Shown: positions 56,040 through 64,000 of the stretch, one piece after another | Layout of the letters: the number at the start of each line of letters is the position of its first letter | Numbering within the stretch: position 1 is the first letter of the stretch | Assembly (NCBI GenBank): GCA_964476565.1 | Contig: CAYZBG010000010.1 | Location: 1 to 64,000, forward strand | Source: CAMAXB01 sp964476565 | GTDB lineage: Bacteria; Verrucomicrobiota; Verrucomicrobiia; Opitutales; Opitutaceae | DNA length: 64,000 bases | Direction: 5' to 3' | Program-made: the position numbers and the translations under genes | The notes under the pieces: generated by a model | What the model saw: only the letters and a program-made list of their open reading frames with translations | Told to the model about the DNA's origin: nothing | Database searches by the model: none

Positions 56040-56063
56040 CTTTACATCGCGGGGCCGGCCCGC
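56040..56063 (+). promoter_or_regulatory. CTTTAC box and palindrome between divergent genes
   Basis: CTTTACA (56040-56046) followed by the palindrome GCGGGGCCGGCCCGC (56049-56063), ending 24 bases before the ATG at 56088. The arrangement repeats that seen before wzt. No convincing -10 element. Confidence 0.3.
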
Positions 56064-56087
56064 AATCGTGCGCCGTTTCACGCCTTC

Positions 56088-58307
56088 ATGCAGGAAACGC
56101 CGCTCGCCACCTTCTTTCTGGACCAACCGGCCAACGAATCGACCGTGCCCGCCGGGCCGCGCCTGATCCAAGGCTGGGTGGTGGCCAAGCCCGGCCTCGT
56201 CATCACTGACCTGCGCCTGCGTCTCGGGAACCGGATATTCCCCGTGTTTCATGGCCATCCGCGCACCGATCTGGCCCGGCACTTCGGGGCGCGCGAGCCG
56301 TTCCTGCTGGCTGGGTTCGAAGCGGAAATCGAACTCGCGGCCGGGGAAAACCGCCTCGAATTCGACGCCTGCTTCATCACCGGCGAATGGCGCCCGCTCA
56401 TCACGCAGGTCCTTTACGCCATCGACAACCCGTTCGAGCCGCTGCCGCGCTCCGGGATCGTCAACCCGCATGAGTTCTCGCGCGCCCTGCGGCTAACGTT
56501 GCAGCGCGCCCGGGAGCTCCCGCTCACCCAGGCCGCGCAGGAGGTCGCCGCGTGCCTGCCGTATCCGTTCGTGACGCGCTTCTCCGCCGTGCCCTTCCAC
56601 GGTCATCTGCACCACCCGCCGCTCCTGCTGCGCGCCGACTTCGGCCGCATGATCGTGGAAGGCTGGATCTTTCACGAGACACGCCGCATCCGGCAGGTGG
56701 CGGCAACGGTCGACCTGCAGGCCTGGCAGACGCTGGAAATGGGCGGCGAGCGCCCGTACGTCGCGGGCCTGCATCCGGATCAGCCCAACGCGCGCTTCAG
56801 CGGCATCCACGGATTTATCGACGTGCCCGCCCAGTTGCCGCAGCCGGTCAGCGTGCGACTCTATGCGGAGCTCGACGAGGGCGAGTGGACGCTCTGCCAC
56901 GTGCAGCGCAACCACGTCTACGACGCCGAGCAGAACAAGGTGCCGTACGTGGCCGGCAGTCTGCCGACCTTCTGGCAGGCCGCCCGCGCGCTTGAGGCGG
57001 CGTGCCGAGCCCGCGGGTTCGCCGTGCCGCGCGACCGGGCCTTCTACCGGGCCCTCCGCGAAGACTGGACCGATTACCGGATCCGGCGCCTGCCGCGACG
57101 CGCCCCCGCCACCGATCGGTCAGCGGCGATGACGGCGCCGACCCACAACGTGCCGAAGCGCGTCACCCTCATCACGCACAATCTCAACTACGAGGGCGCG
57201 CCGCTGTTTCTCGTCGAGTACGCGGAGCATCTGATCCGCCAGGGCAGCACCCTGCAGGTGATCAGTGCCGCCGAGGGACCCCTGCGGACGCGCTACGAGG
57301 CTTTGGGCGCCACGGTTCAGGTCATCTCGGTCGGCCCGCTTCAGTCCGCCGCGAACGCCGGCGCCCTGCGCCGTGAACTCGCCGTCCTCGGCCGGCAGGT
57401 GGACCTGCGCGCCGCCGACCTCGTGGTGGCGAATACGTTGTCCGCCTACTGGGGCGTGCACCTCGCCCGGGCCGCCGGACGCCCGAGCCTGCTCTACATC
57501 CACGAGAGCACCACGCCCGACTGTTTCTATCTCGGGCACTGCGCGCCGTCGCTCCTGCCGGTGATCAAGCAGACCTTCGCCCTCGCGTCGCATGTGTCGT
57601 TCCTCACCGAGTCGACGCGGCACTACTACCGTCCGTTGCTCACGCGCGCCAATCACAGCCTCAATCCGGGCTGGATCGATCTGGGCAAACTCGACCGGCA
57701 CCGCGCCGACCACCCGCGGGCGGCGTTGCGCGCCAAGTTGCACCTCGCCCCCGGCACCCGGCTGGTGATCAATCCGGGCACGGTCTGCGAACGCAAGGGC
57801 CAGCACATCTTTGCCCGCGCGGTCGACCTGCTGTGGCGCCAGCATCCCGAGCTGGCGGCCCGCGCCGAGTTCGTGATGATCGGCGCGCGGTCCACCCGTT
57901 TCGACCGCGAGATGGACGACCTGCTCGGCACCCTGAACCGCCCAAACCTGCGCCTCGTGCCGGAGACGCCGGCACCGTTTGATTACTACGGCGCCGCCGA
58001 TCTCTACGCGTGCAGCAGTTACGAGGAATCCTTCCCGCGCGTCGTGCTCGAGGCGATGGGGTTTGGACTGCCGATCCTCAGCACGAACGTACACGGCATC
58101 CCGGAAATGGTGCGCGCCGATCAGGAGGCGGTCCTCGTTCCGCCTGGCGACAGCGCCGCCCTCGCCGCCGGGCTCGCCCGCCTGCTCGCCGATCCCGCGG
58201 CCGGGTCTGCGCTTGGCGCCGCCGCCCGCGCCCGCGTGGGCGAGTTCGACGCCAAGACCCTGCTCCCGCGCCACGCGGCCCTGGCGGCGCAGGTCGCCGC
58301 ACGATGA
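56088..58307 (+). CDS. GT4 glycosyltransferase with two N-terminal beta modules
   Basis: 739 residues from ATG 56088. Modules at about 8-112 (LIQGWVVAKPG, LRLRLGNRIFPVFHGHPRTDL) and 163-283 (VEGWIFHET, VSVRLYAELDEG). The GT4 domain starts near 357: TLITHNLNYEGAP, LYIHEST, GTVCERKGQH and SYEESFPRVVLEA, with EX7E intact. Sister of the GT4 parts of the 46293 and 58410 genes. Cytoplasmic retaining transferase; sugar unknown. The frame is open upstream to 55695, but that part is antisense to the membrane transferase gene. Confidence 0.8.
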   Translation: MQETPLATFFLDQPANESTVPAGPRLIQGWVVAKPGLVITDLRLRLGNRIFPVFHGHPRTDLARHFGAREPFLLAGFEAEIELAAGENRLEFDACFITGEWRPLITQVLYAIDNPFEPLPRSGIVNPHEFSRALRLTLQRARELPLTQAAQEVAACLPYPFVTRFSAVPFHGHLHHPPLLLRADFGRMIVEGWIFHETRRIRQVAATVDLQAWQTLEMGGERPYVAGLHPDQPNARFSGIHGFIDVPAQLPQPVSVRLYAELDEGEWTLCHVQRNHVYDAEQNKVPYVAGSLPTFWQAARALEAACRARGFAVPRDRAFYRALREDWTDYRIRRLPRRAPATDRSAAMTAPTHNVPKRVTLITHNLNYEGAPLFLVEYAEHLIRQGSTLQVISAAEGPLRTRYEALGATVQVISVGPLQSAANAGALRRELAVLGRQVDLRAADLVVANTLSAYWGVHLARAAGRPSLLYIHESTTPDCFYLGHCAPSLLPVIKQTFALASHVSFLTESTRHYYRPLLTRANHSLNPGWIDLGKLDRHRADHPRAALRAKLHLAPGTRLVINPGTVCERKGQHIFARAVDLLWRQHPELAARAEFVMIGARSTRFDREMDDLLGTLNRPNLRLVPETPAPFDYYGAADLYACSSYEESFPRVVLEAMGFGLPILSTNVHGIPEMVRADQEAVLVPPGDSAALAAGLARLLADPAAGSALGAAARARVGEFDAKTLLPRHAALAAQVAAR

Positions 58308-58409
58308 CCGCACCTCCAGCGCCATCTGAAAGGGAGAAAGAGCAAGAGAAAGAGGGCAGACAACCAATCAGCCTACCCGCTACCCACTACTCGCTACTCC
58401 CCCGCCCCC
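58308..58409. repeat. Intergenic purine tract and second copy of the CTACCCGCTAC repeat
   Basis: A purine-rich run (about 58327-58356) is followed by a CCTACCCGC-type repeat at 58372-58398 whose first 22 bases match 26338-26359 with one mismatch. It ends just before the ATG of the next gene. Same repeat family as at 26338. Confidence 0.6.
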
Positions 58410-60626
58410 ATGTCCACCCTCCCCACCACCGCCGCGGGCTGGCAGTTCGCCGTTGAGGTTCATCCGGCGGACTGGCGTTTTCCGGCCGGTGCGTCGTGGA
58501 TCGCGGGCTGGGTCTGGGCCCCCTCCGGCCAGGCGGTGTCTGACCTGCGCGCATGGATCGACCAGCGTCCCTTTCTTGGGCTTCACGGCCTGCCCCGTCC
58601 GGGTCTGGACGAAACCTTGCCGGGGCCGTCGTGCCCGCCTTACGCCGGGTTCTCCTTCCTGCTCCGACCACAGGCGGGGGCGACCACTCTGCGGATCGAA
58701 GCCCGGGACCTGGACGGTGTCTGGCACGACCTGTTCTCCACGAAGATCACCGTCGATCCCGGAGCCGAGGTCGCCCCGGTCCCACCTCCGCTCACGGCTC
58801 TGATCGACGACGCCCTGCCGGACCTGATTCGCGCGCGTCTCCGCCATCCGGATACGCCGTGGGCACGGCTCGCCCTCGAGGCGCTGGCCGCCCGGCTGGT
58901 CACGCCGCTCGATTCGCTGCCCAATCCCCCTTTCGTCGGCGCCCTCGAGGAACCGCGCGCGACGGGTCGCGTGCGGCACGGCCGGCTGTCCATCACGGGC
59001 TGGCTCGCGCACCGCACGGCCACGATCCGGCGGCTTACGGCCGTGCTCGATCCCTTGCGGGAGGTTCCCGTGGCTTATGGGCAGACCCGCTCCGATCTCG
59101 GTGCGGAGTTTCCCGAACTCGCCGGCCGCACCGACGTCGCGTTCTGCGCGCAGGTGGATCTGCCCTCAGGCCTCGCCGTGCCGGTGCAGCTCCGGCTTTT
59201 CGCCGAACTCGACCACGGCGAACGCCATCTGGTCTTCGCCCAGCGCTTCGTGCCGCAGCTTCCGCCCGGCTTCATCCGTCCGCGGCCGGCCGGGACACGC
59301 TGGCAGGCGTGGCGGGCAGCCTGGGCGCTGCACGCTGCCGCGCGCGACCTCGGACTCTCGACCACCGGCGCGTGGCCGGCCCTGCGCGCCCGCCTCGGCG
59401 ACGTCTGCGCCCGTCCGGCACCGGCATCGGCCCGAGTCCCTCGGCTCCGGCGCGACGGGCCGCCGCCGCGGGTGCTCATCGCGACGCACAATCTCAATTT
59501 CGAAGGTGCGCCGCGACTGGTGTTGGAGTTGATGCATTTCTTCGGCCGTGAGACGGGGGCCCGCCTGCACGTGATTTCCCCCACCGAAGGCCCCATGCGT
59601 CGGCTCTTCGAGGAGGCTGGCATGACGGTGCAGATTCTACCGCTCGGCCCGGCCTTCGCTGCGGCCGACGCGCCGACCTTCAACGCGCGCCTGCGCGAGG
59701 CGGCGGCCGGGCTCGACGTGGCCGCCTACGACCTGGTGATCGCCAACACGATGGTCTCCTTCTGGGCAGTGCACCTGGCGAAGGAGGCCGGGAGGCCGGC
59801 GGTGATGTATGTGCACGAGAGCGCGCCGATCGAACGGCTTTTCGCGCCGCTGCTCGCCCCTGCCCTGTATCCCTGGGTGGAGGACGCGTTTCGCCAGGCG
59901 CGCCGGGTGGTGTTCACCGCCGACGCGTCGCGGCAGATCTTTGCCCACCTCGACGGCGGACACTTCCGCGTGCTGCCGAGCTGGCTCGATGCCGCCGCCA
60001 TCCGGCGTTTTGCCGCCGCGCACGCCAAGGCCGAGCTCCGGCGCAAACACGGCCTGCCGACCGACAGCGTCGTGGTGCTGAATCTCGGCACCGTTTGCGA
60101 ACGCAAGGGCCAGCACGTGTTCGTGCAGGCCGTGCGCCTGCTCGAAGCAGAACTCGCCGCCCAGGCGGACGCGCCCCCGGTTGAGTTCCTGCTCGTCGGC
60201 GCACGCGAAGACGCCTTCCTCGCCGAGATCCGGGCACAGATCGACGCGGCAGGCCTGCGACGGATCCGCATCGTGGGTGAGACCCGGGAGAACTTCGATT
60301 TTCACCGTCTGGCCGACCTGCTGGTCTGCACCAGTTTCGAGGAGTCTTCACCGCGCGTCCTGCTCGAAGCCGCCTGCTTTGGCACGCCGATCGTCACGAC
60401 GGACGTGAACGGCATTCCCGAGATCGTGACGGGACGCGAAGCGTGGCTGACGGAGGCGGGCGACCATTACCACCTCGCCGCCGCCCTGCGCGCAGCTCTC
60501 GCCGCCCTGGCCCGCGGCGACCGGACCCGCGCCGAACGGGCCGGTGCCCGCGTGGCGGCGCGCCACGACGAGCGGGTCTCGCTTCCGCGCCACGTGGCCC
60601 TGATCCTGGAGGTTCTGCGGTCATGA
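58410..60626 (+). CDS. GT4 glycosyltransferase with two N-terminal beta modules
   Basis: 738 residues. Modules at about 10-118 (IAGWVWAPSG, LRAWIDQRPFLGLHGLPR) and 172-290 (ITGWLAHRT, VQLRLFAELDHG). GT4 domain from about 351: LIATHNLNFEGAP, YVHESAP, GTVCERKGQH, and SFEESSPRVLLEA with EX7E. The domain order and motifs match the 56088 protein; tandem duplication is likely. Its TGA overlaps the ATG of the next gene (ATGA), with GGAGG at 60608-60612 serving that start. Confidence 0.8.
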   Translation: MSTLPTTAAGWQFAVEVHPADWRFPAGASWIAGWVWAPSGQAVSDLRAWIDQRPFLGLHGLPRPGLDETLPGPSCPPYAGFSFLLRPQAGATTLRIEARDLDGVWHDLFSTKITVDPGAEVAPVPPPLTALIDDALPDLIRARLRHPDTPWARLALEALAARLVTPLDSLPNPPFVGALEEPRATGRVRHGRLSITGWLAHRTATIRRLTAVLDPLREVPVAYGQTRSDLGAEFPELAGRTDVAFCAQVDLPSGLAVPVQLRLFAELDHGERHLVFAQRFVPQLPPGFIRPRPAGTRWQAWRAAWALHAAARDLGLSTTGAWPALRARLGDVCARPAPASARVPRLRRDGPPPRVLIATHNLNFEGAPRLVLELMHFFGRETGARLHVISPTEGPMRRLFEEAGMTVQILPLGPAFAAADAPTFNARLREAAAGLDVAAYDLVIANTMVSFWAVHLAKEAGRPAVMYVHESAPIERLFAPLLAPALYPWVEDAFRQARRVVFTADASRQIFAHLDGGHFRVLPSWLDAAAIRRFAAAHAKAELRRKHGLPTDSVVVLNLGTVCERKGQHVFVQAVRLLEAELAAQADAPPVEFLLVGAREDAFLAEIRAQIDAAGLRRIRIVGETRENFDFHRLADLLVCTSFEESSPRVLLEAACFGTPIVTTDVNGIPEIVTGREAWLTEAGDHYHLAAALRAALAALARGDRTRAERAGARVAARHDERVSLPRHVALILEVLRS

Positions 60627-61630
60627 CGCCCTCTTCGCCCCCGCCCTCGCCTTCCGCCGCAGCCGGTGCCTTGCCCGACCTGCCCTCGGGACGCCCGCGG
60701 CGCATGCTGCTCTTTACTGCCGGCCTGCAGCCGGACGACCTCACGTTGCGGGCCTTCGATCTTGCCCGCCATCTGCACGCCCACGGCCGCTGGTTTGCCC
60801 GCGTGGTGAGCGGGGCGGACGGTCCCCTTCGCACCCACCTCGAACGCGCCGCTATTCCAGTGCAAGTGGTCGATCAGCCTGCGGACGCCGCCGGCTTGGT
60901 CCGTCAGGTCTGGGGGACGGCGCAAGATGCCGCCGTGGCCTTCGGCGCTGCCCAGACGTGGGTCGCGCCGCTCGCTGGCCGCCACGGGTGGCCGCTCTGG
61001 GTGGAGACCCAGGACGCCCGGGCGTGGTTTGATCCGTACGCCTCACCGGACCGCCGGGCGGAGGTGCGCAGCGCCCTGGGGCTGAGCGCGGACGATCGGC
61101 TCGCGCTGGCCTTTGCCACCGAGTCGACCGACGAGAAGGCTCTGCTCGGTCTGTTGCAGGCCATCCGCGCGGCGTTGAGTGAAGCCCGCCTCACCCGCTG
61201 GCATCTCGGTCTGATCGGGGCAAACGGACATCTCCATTTGCTGACCCCGGACGCGGAGGCGCCACCATCGGAGACGACCGACCTCGCCGGGTCGCGGAGC
61301 ACCTGGGTGGCAGCGGCCGATGCCGTGCTCGATTTGCACAAACACGCCACGGGGTTTCGTCCGCTCTTCGATGCGGCCGCGCTGGCCGTGCCGATCGTCG
61401 CGGATCCCACCCCCTCGCTCGCGACCCTGCTGCCGGCGCCGTTCGTGGCCCCCGCCGAACTGGGTTCGCCCTCCGATGCCGCCGACGCGTTGATCGATCT
61501 CGTGCTCAACCCGGAAGCGGCCTCCCGCCGGGTGGCGGCCGCGCACGTCTTCGTCATGGCCCACCGCAACCCGGCGCGGCTGTTGCCCAGCTGGATCGAT
61601 ACCCTTGAAGCGACGGTACATCGGCGCTGA
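60623..61630 (+). CDS. Degenerate GT4-like protein lacking catalytic motifs
   Basis: 335 residues from ATG 60623, with GGAGG ten bases upstream and coupled to the previous gene. It has the outline of a GT-B protein (MLLFTAGLQPDDLTLRAFDLARHL at the start; DRLALAFATESTDEKALLGLLQAI as the C-domain) and aligns with the GT4 half of its neighbour. The place of EESSPRVLLE is taken by KHATGFRPLFD, so both EX7E glutamates are lost, and the GTVCERKGQH phrase is gone. It is in frame and well translated by signal, so it may be a pseudo-enzyme partner, for example a heterodimer subunit, not a dead gene. Confidence 0.65.
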   Translation: MTPSSPPPSPSAAAGALPDLPSGRPRRMLLFTAGLQPDDLTLRAFDLARHLHAHGRWFARVVSGADGPLRTHLERAAIPVQVVDQPADAAGLVRQVWGTAQDAAVAFGAAQTWVAPLAGRHGWPLWVETQDARAWFDPYASPDRRAEVRSALGLSADDRLALAFATESTDEKALLGLLQAIRAALSEARLTRWHLGLIGANGHLHLLTPDAEAPPSETTDLAGSRSTWVAAADAVLDLHKHATGFRPLFDAAALAVPIVADPTPSLATLLPAPFVAPAELGSPSDAADALIDLVLNPEAASRRVAAAHVFVMAHRNPARLLPSWIDTLEATVHRR

Positions 61631-61681
61631 TTCGCCCCTTGCGGCGGCCCGTCCGCCCTCCTACAAGCCCGGTCCGCCTGC

Positions 61682-64000
61682 ATGAACGAAAACGACGCCT
61701 ACATCTTCGATGTCGAGGAGCCCCGCGAATGGGTGTTTGACGGCAAACCCGTCTGGATCAGCGGCTGGTTCCTTTCGAAGACGGGCGCGGTGTTCTCCGA
61801 CATCCGGGCGGTGATCGACGACATCCCCTACCTCGGCCTGCTCGGGCTGCCGCACGAACACGCGGAGCGGACCCACCGCGGGTACGTCGGATTGCCGCAC
61901 GCCGGCTTCGTGTTGCAGGTGAAACCGCCGCCGGGAGCCAAGGTGCTGCGGCTCGAACTGCTCGACGCCGGCAACCACTGGGTCGAGATCTTTCGCGCCC
62001 CGATCAAGGTCAAGGCCGGTCCGCGCCGCGGGACCAAGTTGCGCACGAACCTCGTGGCCATCCAGCTCGAGCGCCTGCTGCAGGAGATGCGCGCCCGGCC
62101 CGGCCAGGATTTGTCCGGTGTCGCCGAAGGGCTGGCGATGGAGATCGGGGCCAAGACGCTCGATACGCTGCCCAATCCTCCCTTCTTCGGGGCCCTGGAG
62201 AATCCGCTGGGTTACAGCGGCTCGCAGTTCGGCAAGAAGTGGATCGTCGGCTGGATCCTGCACCGCGAGAAGCGGATCGTCCGCCTGCTTGCGAGCACGC
62301 ACCCCTTGGTGGAGAACGAACTCGACTACGGCGACCGTCCGCGCGGCGAGGCCACGGCGATGTTCCCCGATGCGCCCAACGCCGCGTTTCCCCAGTTCTT
62401 CGGCATGGCCGACCTGGACGAGCACGCGCCGGACCCGGTCGTGGTGAAGATTTTTGCCGAACTCGAGGACGGCTCGCGTCACCTCGTCTTCGCCCGGCGC
62501 TTTCTCCAGCGCAGTTGCAACCGGCTCGAACGTCCGCTGCCCCCGTACCGTGCCTCGACCTTTTTTGCCGCGGTGCAGCTCTTCGTCACCGCCTGTCGCC
62601 GCCGCCGGATCCGCCTGGGATCGCTGACGGAGTTCTGGCGCCAGTGCCGGCTCGCCCGGGACAATTTCCGGCGCGATGCCCCCTCGCCCCTCGCGCTCGA
62701 ACAGGCCGCCCGTGGGCACGAAGACCCTTACGCCGCGTGGGTGCGCACCAACACCCTCACGCCTCCGCTGCAGCGCATCCTCGAACAGGCGGCGGCTGAC
62801 CTGCGTACGGGGCCGCGCTTCGCCGTGCTGGTCGATGCCCGCGACAGCACTCCGGCGCAGCGTGAGGATCTCGCCCGCTCCCTCGAATCCCAACTGTATC
62901 CTCACTGGGAAGCCTGGTTCGTCGGCGCCGCCGCCCCTCGCCCGGGCGATCCGCGCTTCAAGACCGAGCCCATCGCCGGCCCGGAGGATGTCGTGCGCGC
63001 CCTCAATGCCGCCGCCCACCAAAGCGCCGCGTCCCATCTGACGCTATTGCCTGGCCACTCGCGCCTCCCCTCCGATGCCCTGCTCGAAGTCGCCGGACGC
63101 ATCGACCGCAATCCGGACCTCGAACTCGTGTACACCGACGAGGATCGGATGGACGACGAAGGACGGCGCAGCGACCCGGTGTTCAAGCCCGCCTGGAGCC
63201 CGGCACTCGCGCTCTCTGGCCTGTATCCCGGCCTGCTCAGCGTCGTGCGGCGCGACACCTTCCTCGCCCGCGGTTCGTTCCGGCCTGGAACGGAGCACGT
63301 ACCCTGGTTCGATCTGCTGCTCCGCCTCGGCGACACGCTCGAGGACGCGCAGGTCGCGCACATCCCGCTCGTCTGCCACCATGCCCGCGCCTCCGTGCCG
63401 GCGACAATCGACCTCGCTCACCCCTCGGTCGAGCAGGCACGTCTTGCCCTGGTGGATACAATGTCGCGTCGGGCCTGGTCCGCCGCACCCTTCCTGCCCG
63501 AAACGGCCCACCATCGCCGCCTGCGCTATCACCAGCTGCGTTGGGACCGCACGATCCTTTCCCGGTTGCAGGTCACGATCGTCATCCCGACCCGCGACCG
63601 CCTCCATCTTCTCCAGGAATGCGTGGAGCTGCTCGATGAGACGGTCGACTGGCGCTACGTGAAGCTGCTCATCGTCGACGACCACTCGCGCGACACGGAC
63701 GCGGTCCGCTACCTCGAGGCGATCCAACGGCGCAACGACCTGCTTTGCACGGTGGTGCGCCCGACCGACCGCAGCGCGCCGTTCAACTACTCGCACCTCG
63801 TCAACCTCGCCCTGCCGCACCTCGACACGCCGCTCGTGCTGCACCTCAACAACGACGTCAACGCGCTCGAACGCGGCTGGCTGGAGGAGATGGTCGGTTG
63901 GTTCACCCAGCCCGACGTGGGCGTGGTCGGGGCCAAGCTGGTCTATCCGGACAAAACCCTGAATCACACCGGCATCGTGATCGGTCCACACGGCGGTCTG
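61682..64000 (+). CDS. Modular glycosyltransferase, truncated by the window edge
   Basis: 773 codons are visible with no stop; the gene continues beyond the right edge. Beta modules lie at about 5-117 (ISGWFLSKTG, IRAVIDDIPYLGLLGLP) and 163-285 (IVGWILHRE, VVKIFAELEDGS). A GT2-like domain at about 377-590 keeps YTDEDRMDDEG and FKPAWSP but has LLPGHSRLP where its paralogue at 46293 has LVDHDDLLP, and lacks a DDxS loop, so it is probably inactive. A second GT2 (from about 627) is intact so far: TIVIPTRDR, IVDDHSRD, HLNNDVN. By analogy with the 46293 protein, a GT4 domain may follow outside the window. Confidence 0.78.
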   Translation, partial: MNENDAYIFDVEEPREWVFDGKPVWISGWFLSKTGAVFSDIRAVIDDIPYLGLLGLPHEHAERTHRGYVGLPHAGFVLQVKPPPGAKVLRLELLDAGNHWVEIFRAPIKVKAGPRRGTKLRTNLVAIQLERLLQEMRARPGQDLSGVAEGLAMEIGAKTLDTLPNPPFFGALENPLGYSGSQFGKKWIVGWILHREKRIVRLLASTHPLVENELDYGDRPRGEATAMFPDAPNAAFPQFFGMADLDEHAPDPVVVKIFAELEDGSRHLVFARRFLQRSCNRLERPLPPYRASTFFAAVQLFVTACRRRRIRLGSLTEFWRQCRLARDNFRRDAPSPLALEQAARGHEDPYAAWVRTNTLTPPLQRILEQAAADLRTGPRFAVLVDARDSTPAQREDLARSLESQLYPHWEAWFVGAAAPRPGDPRFKTEPIAGPEDVVRALNAAAHQSAASHLTLLPGHSRLPSDALLEVAGRIDRNPDLELVYTDEDRMDDEGRRSDPVFKPAWSPALALSGLYPGLLSVVRRDTFLARGSFRPGTEHVPWFDLLLRLGDTLEDAQVAHIPLVCHHARASVPATIDLAHPSVEQARLALVDTMSRRAWSAAPFLPETAHHRRLRYHQLRWDRTILSRLQVTIVIPTRDRLHLLQECVELLDETVDWRYVKLLIVDDHSRDTDAVRYLEAIQRRNDLLCTVVRPTDRSAPFNYSHLVNLALPHLDTPLVLHLNNDVNALERGWLEEMVGWFTQPDVGVVGAKLVYPDKTLNHTGIVIGPHGGL

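Noticed and set aside
1..64000. CRISPR array, tRNA, rRNA or intact insertion sequence
   Set aside because: No regularly spaced repeats, no cloverleaf or rRNA-like stretch, and no transposase were seen on either strand.

Overview
The window is almost entirely a surface-polysaccharide biosynthesis and export region. No rRNA, tRNA, CRISPR array or complete insertion sequence was seen. Gene style suggests a Gram-negative-type bacterium with a high-GC genome. My best guess is Verrucomicrobiota, Opitutales-like: very large modular glycosyltransferases, GC-rich coding with long open antisense frames, few clear Shine-Dalgarno sites, and short CTACCCGCTAC-type intergenic repeats. This placement is inference; there is no marker gene here.

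Region A (1-5068) has visibly lower GC. It holds a secreted alpha/beta-hydrolase esterase (minus) and a divergent multi-pass membrane protein (plus), separated by an intergenic region with a perfect palindrome.

Region B (5025-24283, minus strand) reads as one long operon. It starts with a GbsR/MarR-like regulator and continues through a UDP-HexNAc dehydrogenase (WbpO/TviB type), a UDP-GlcNAc 4-epimerase (WbpP type), a MurJ-like flippase, a methyltransferase, a Wzy-like polymerase, a GT4, a methyltransferase, an AsnB-type amidotransferase, a large membrane protein, a methyltransferase, a methyltransferase-GT2 fusion, a GT4, a nucleotide-sugar epimerase and a WecA-like phosphoglycosyl transferase fused to half of a PglF-type protein. 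Many junctions are ATGA overlaps. A Wzz-like protein (24459-25916, plus) starts divergently from the regulator. Together these make a complete Wzx/Wzy-dependent pathway, probably for a glycan containing GalNAcA or its amide.

Region C (about 26400-64000, mostly plus strand, clearly higher GC) is a second, ABC-transporter-dependent system. It has Wzt with a C-terminal glycan-recognition domain, Wzm, two free-standing methyltransferases, a kinase-like domain fused to GT2 domains, a coiled-coil protein, an SDR, four related membrane GT-C proteins plus a fifth large membrane protein, and a set of very large cytoplasmic glycosyltransferases. Seven of the proteins carry a repeated, apparently beta-rich module of about 100 residues, usually in tandem pairs at the N-terminus. 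Some paralogues have lost catalytic motifs. The last gene runs off the right edge.

Likely division of labour: region B builds and polymerises a Wzy-type repeat outside the inner membrane. Region C would build a long chain in the cytoplasm, cap and measure it with kinase, methyltransferase and coiled-coil components, export it through Wzm/Wzt, and decorate it in the periplasm with the membrane GT-C enzymes.
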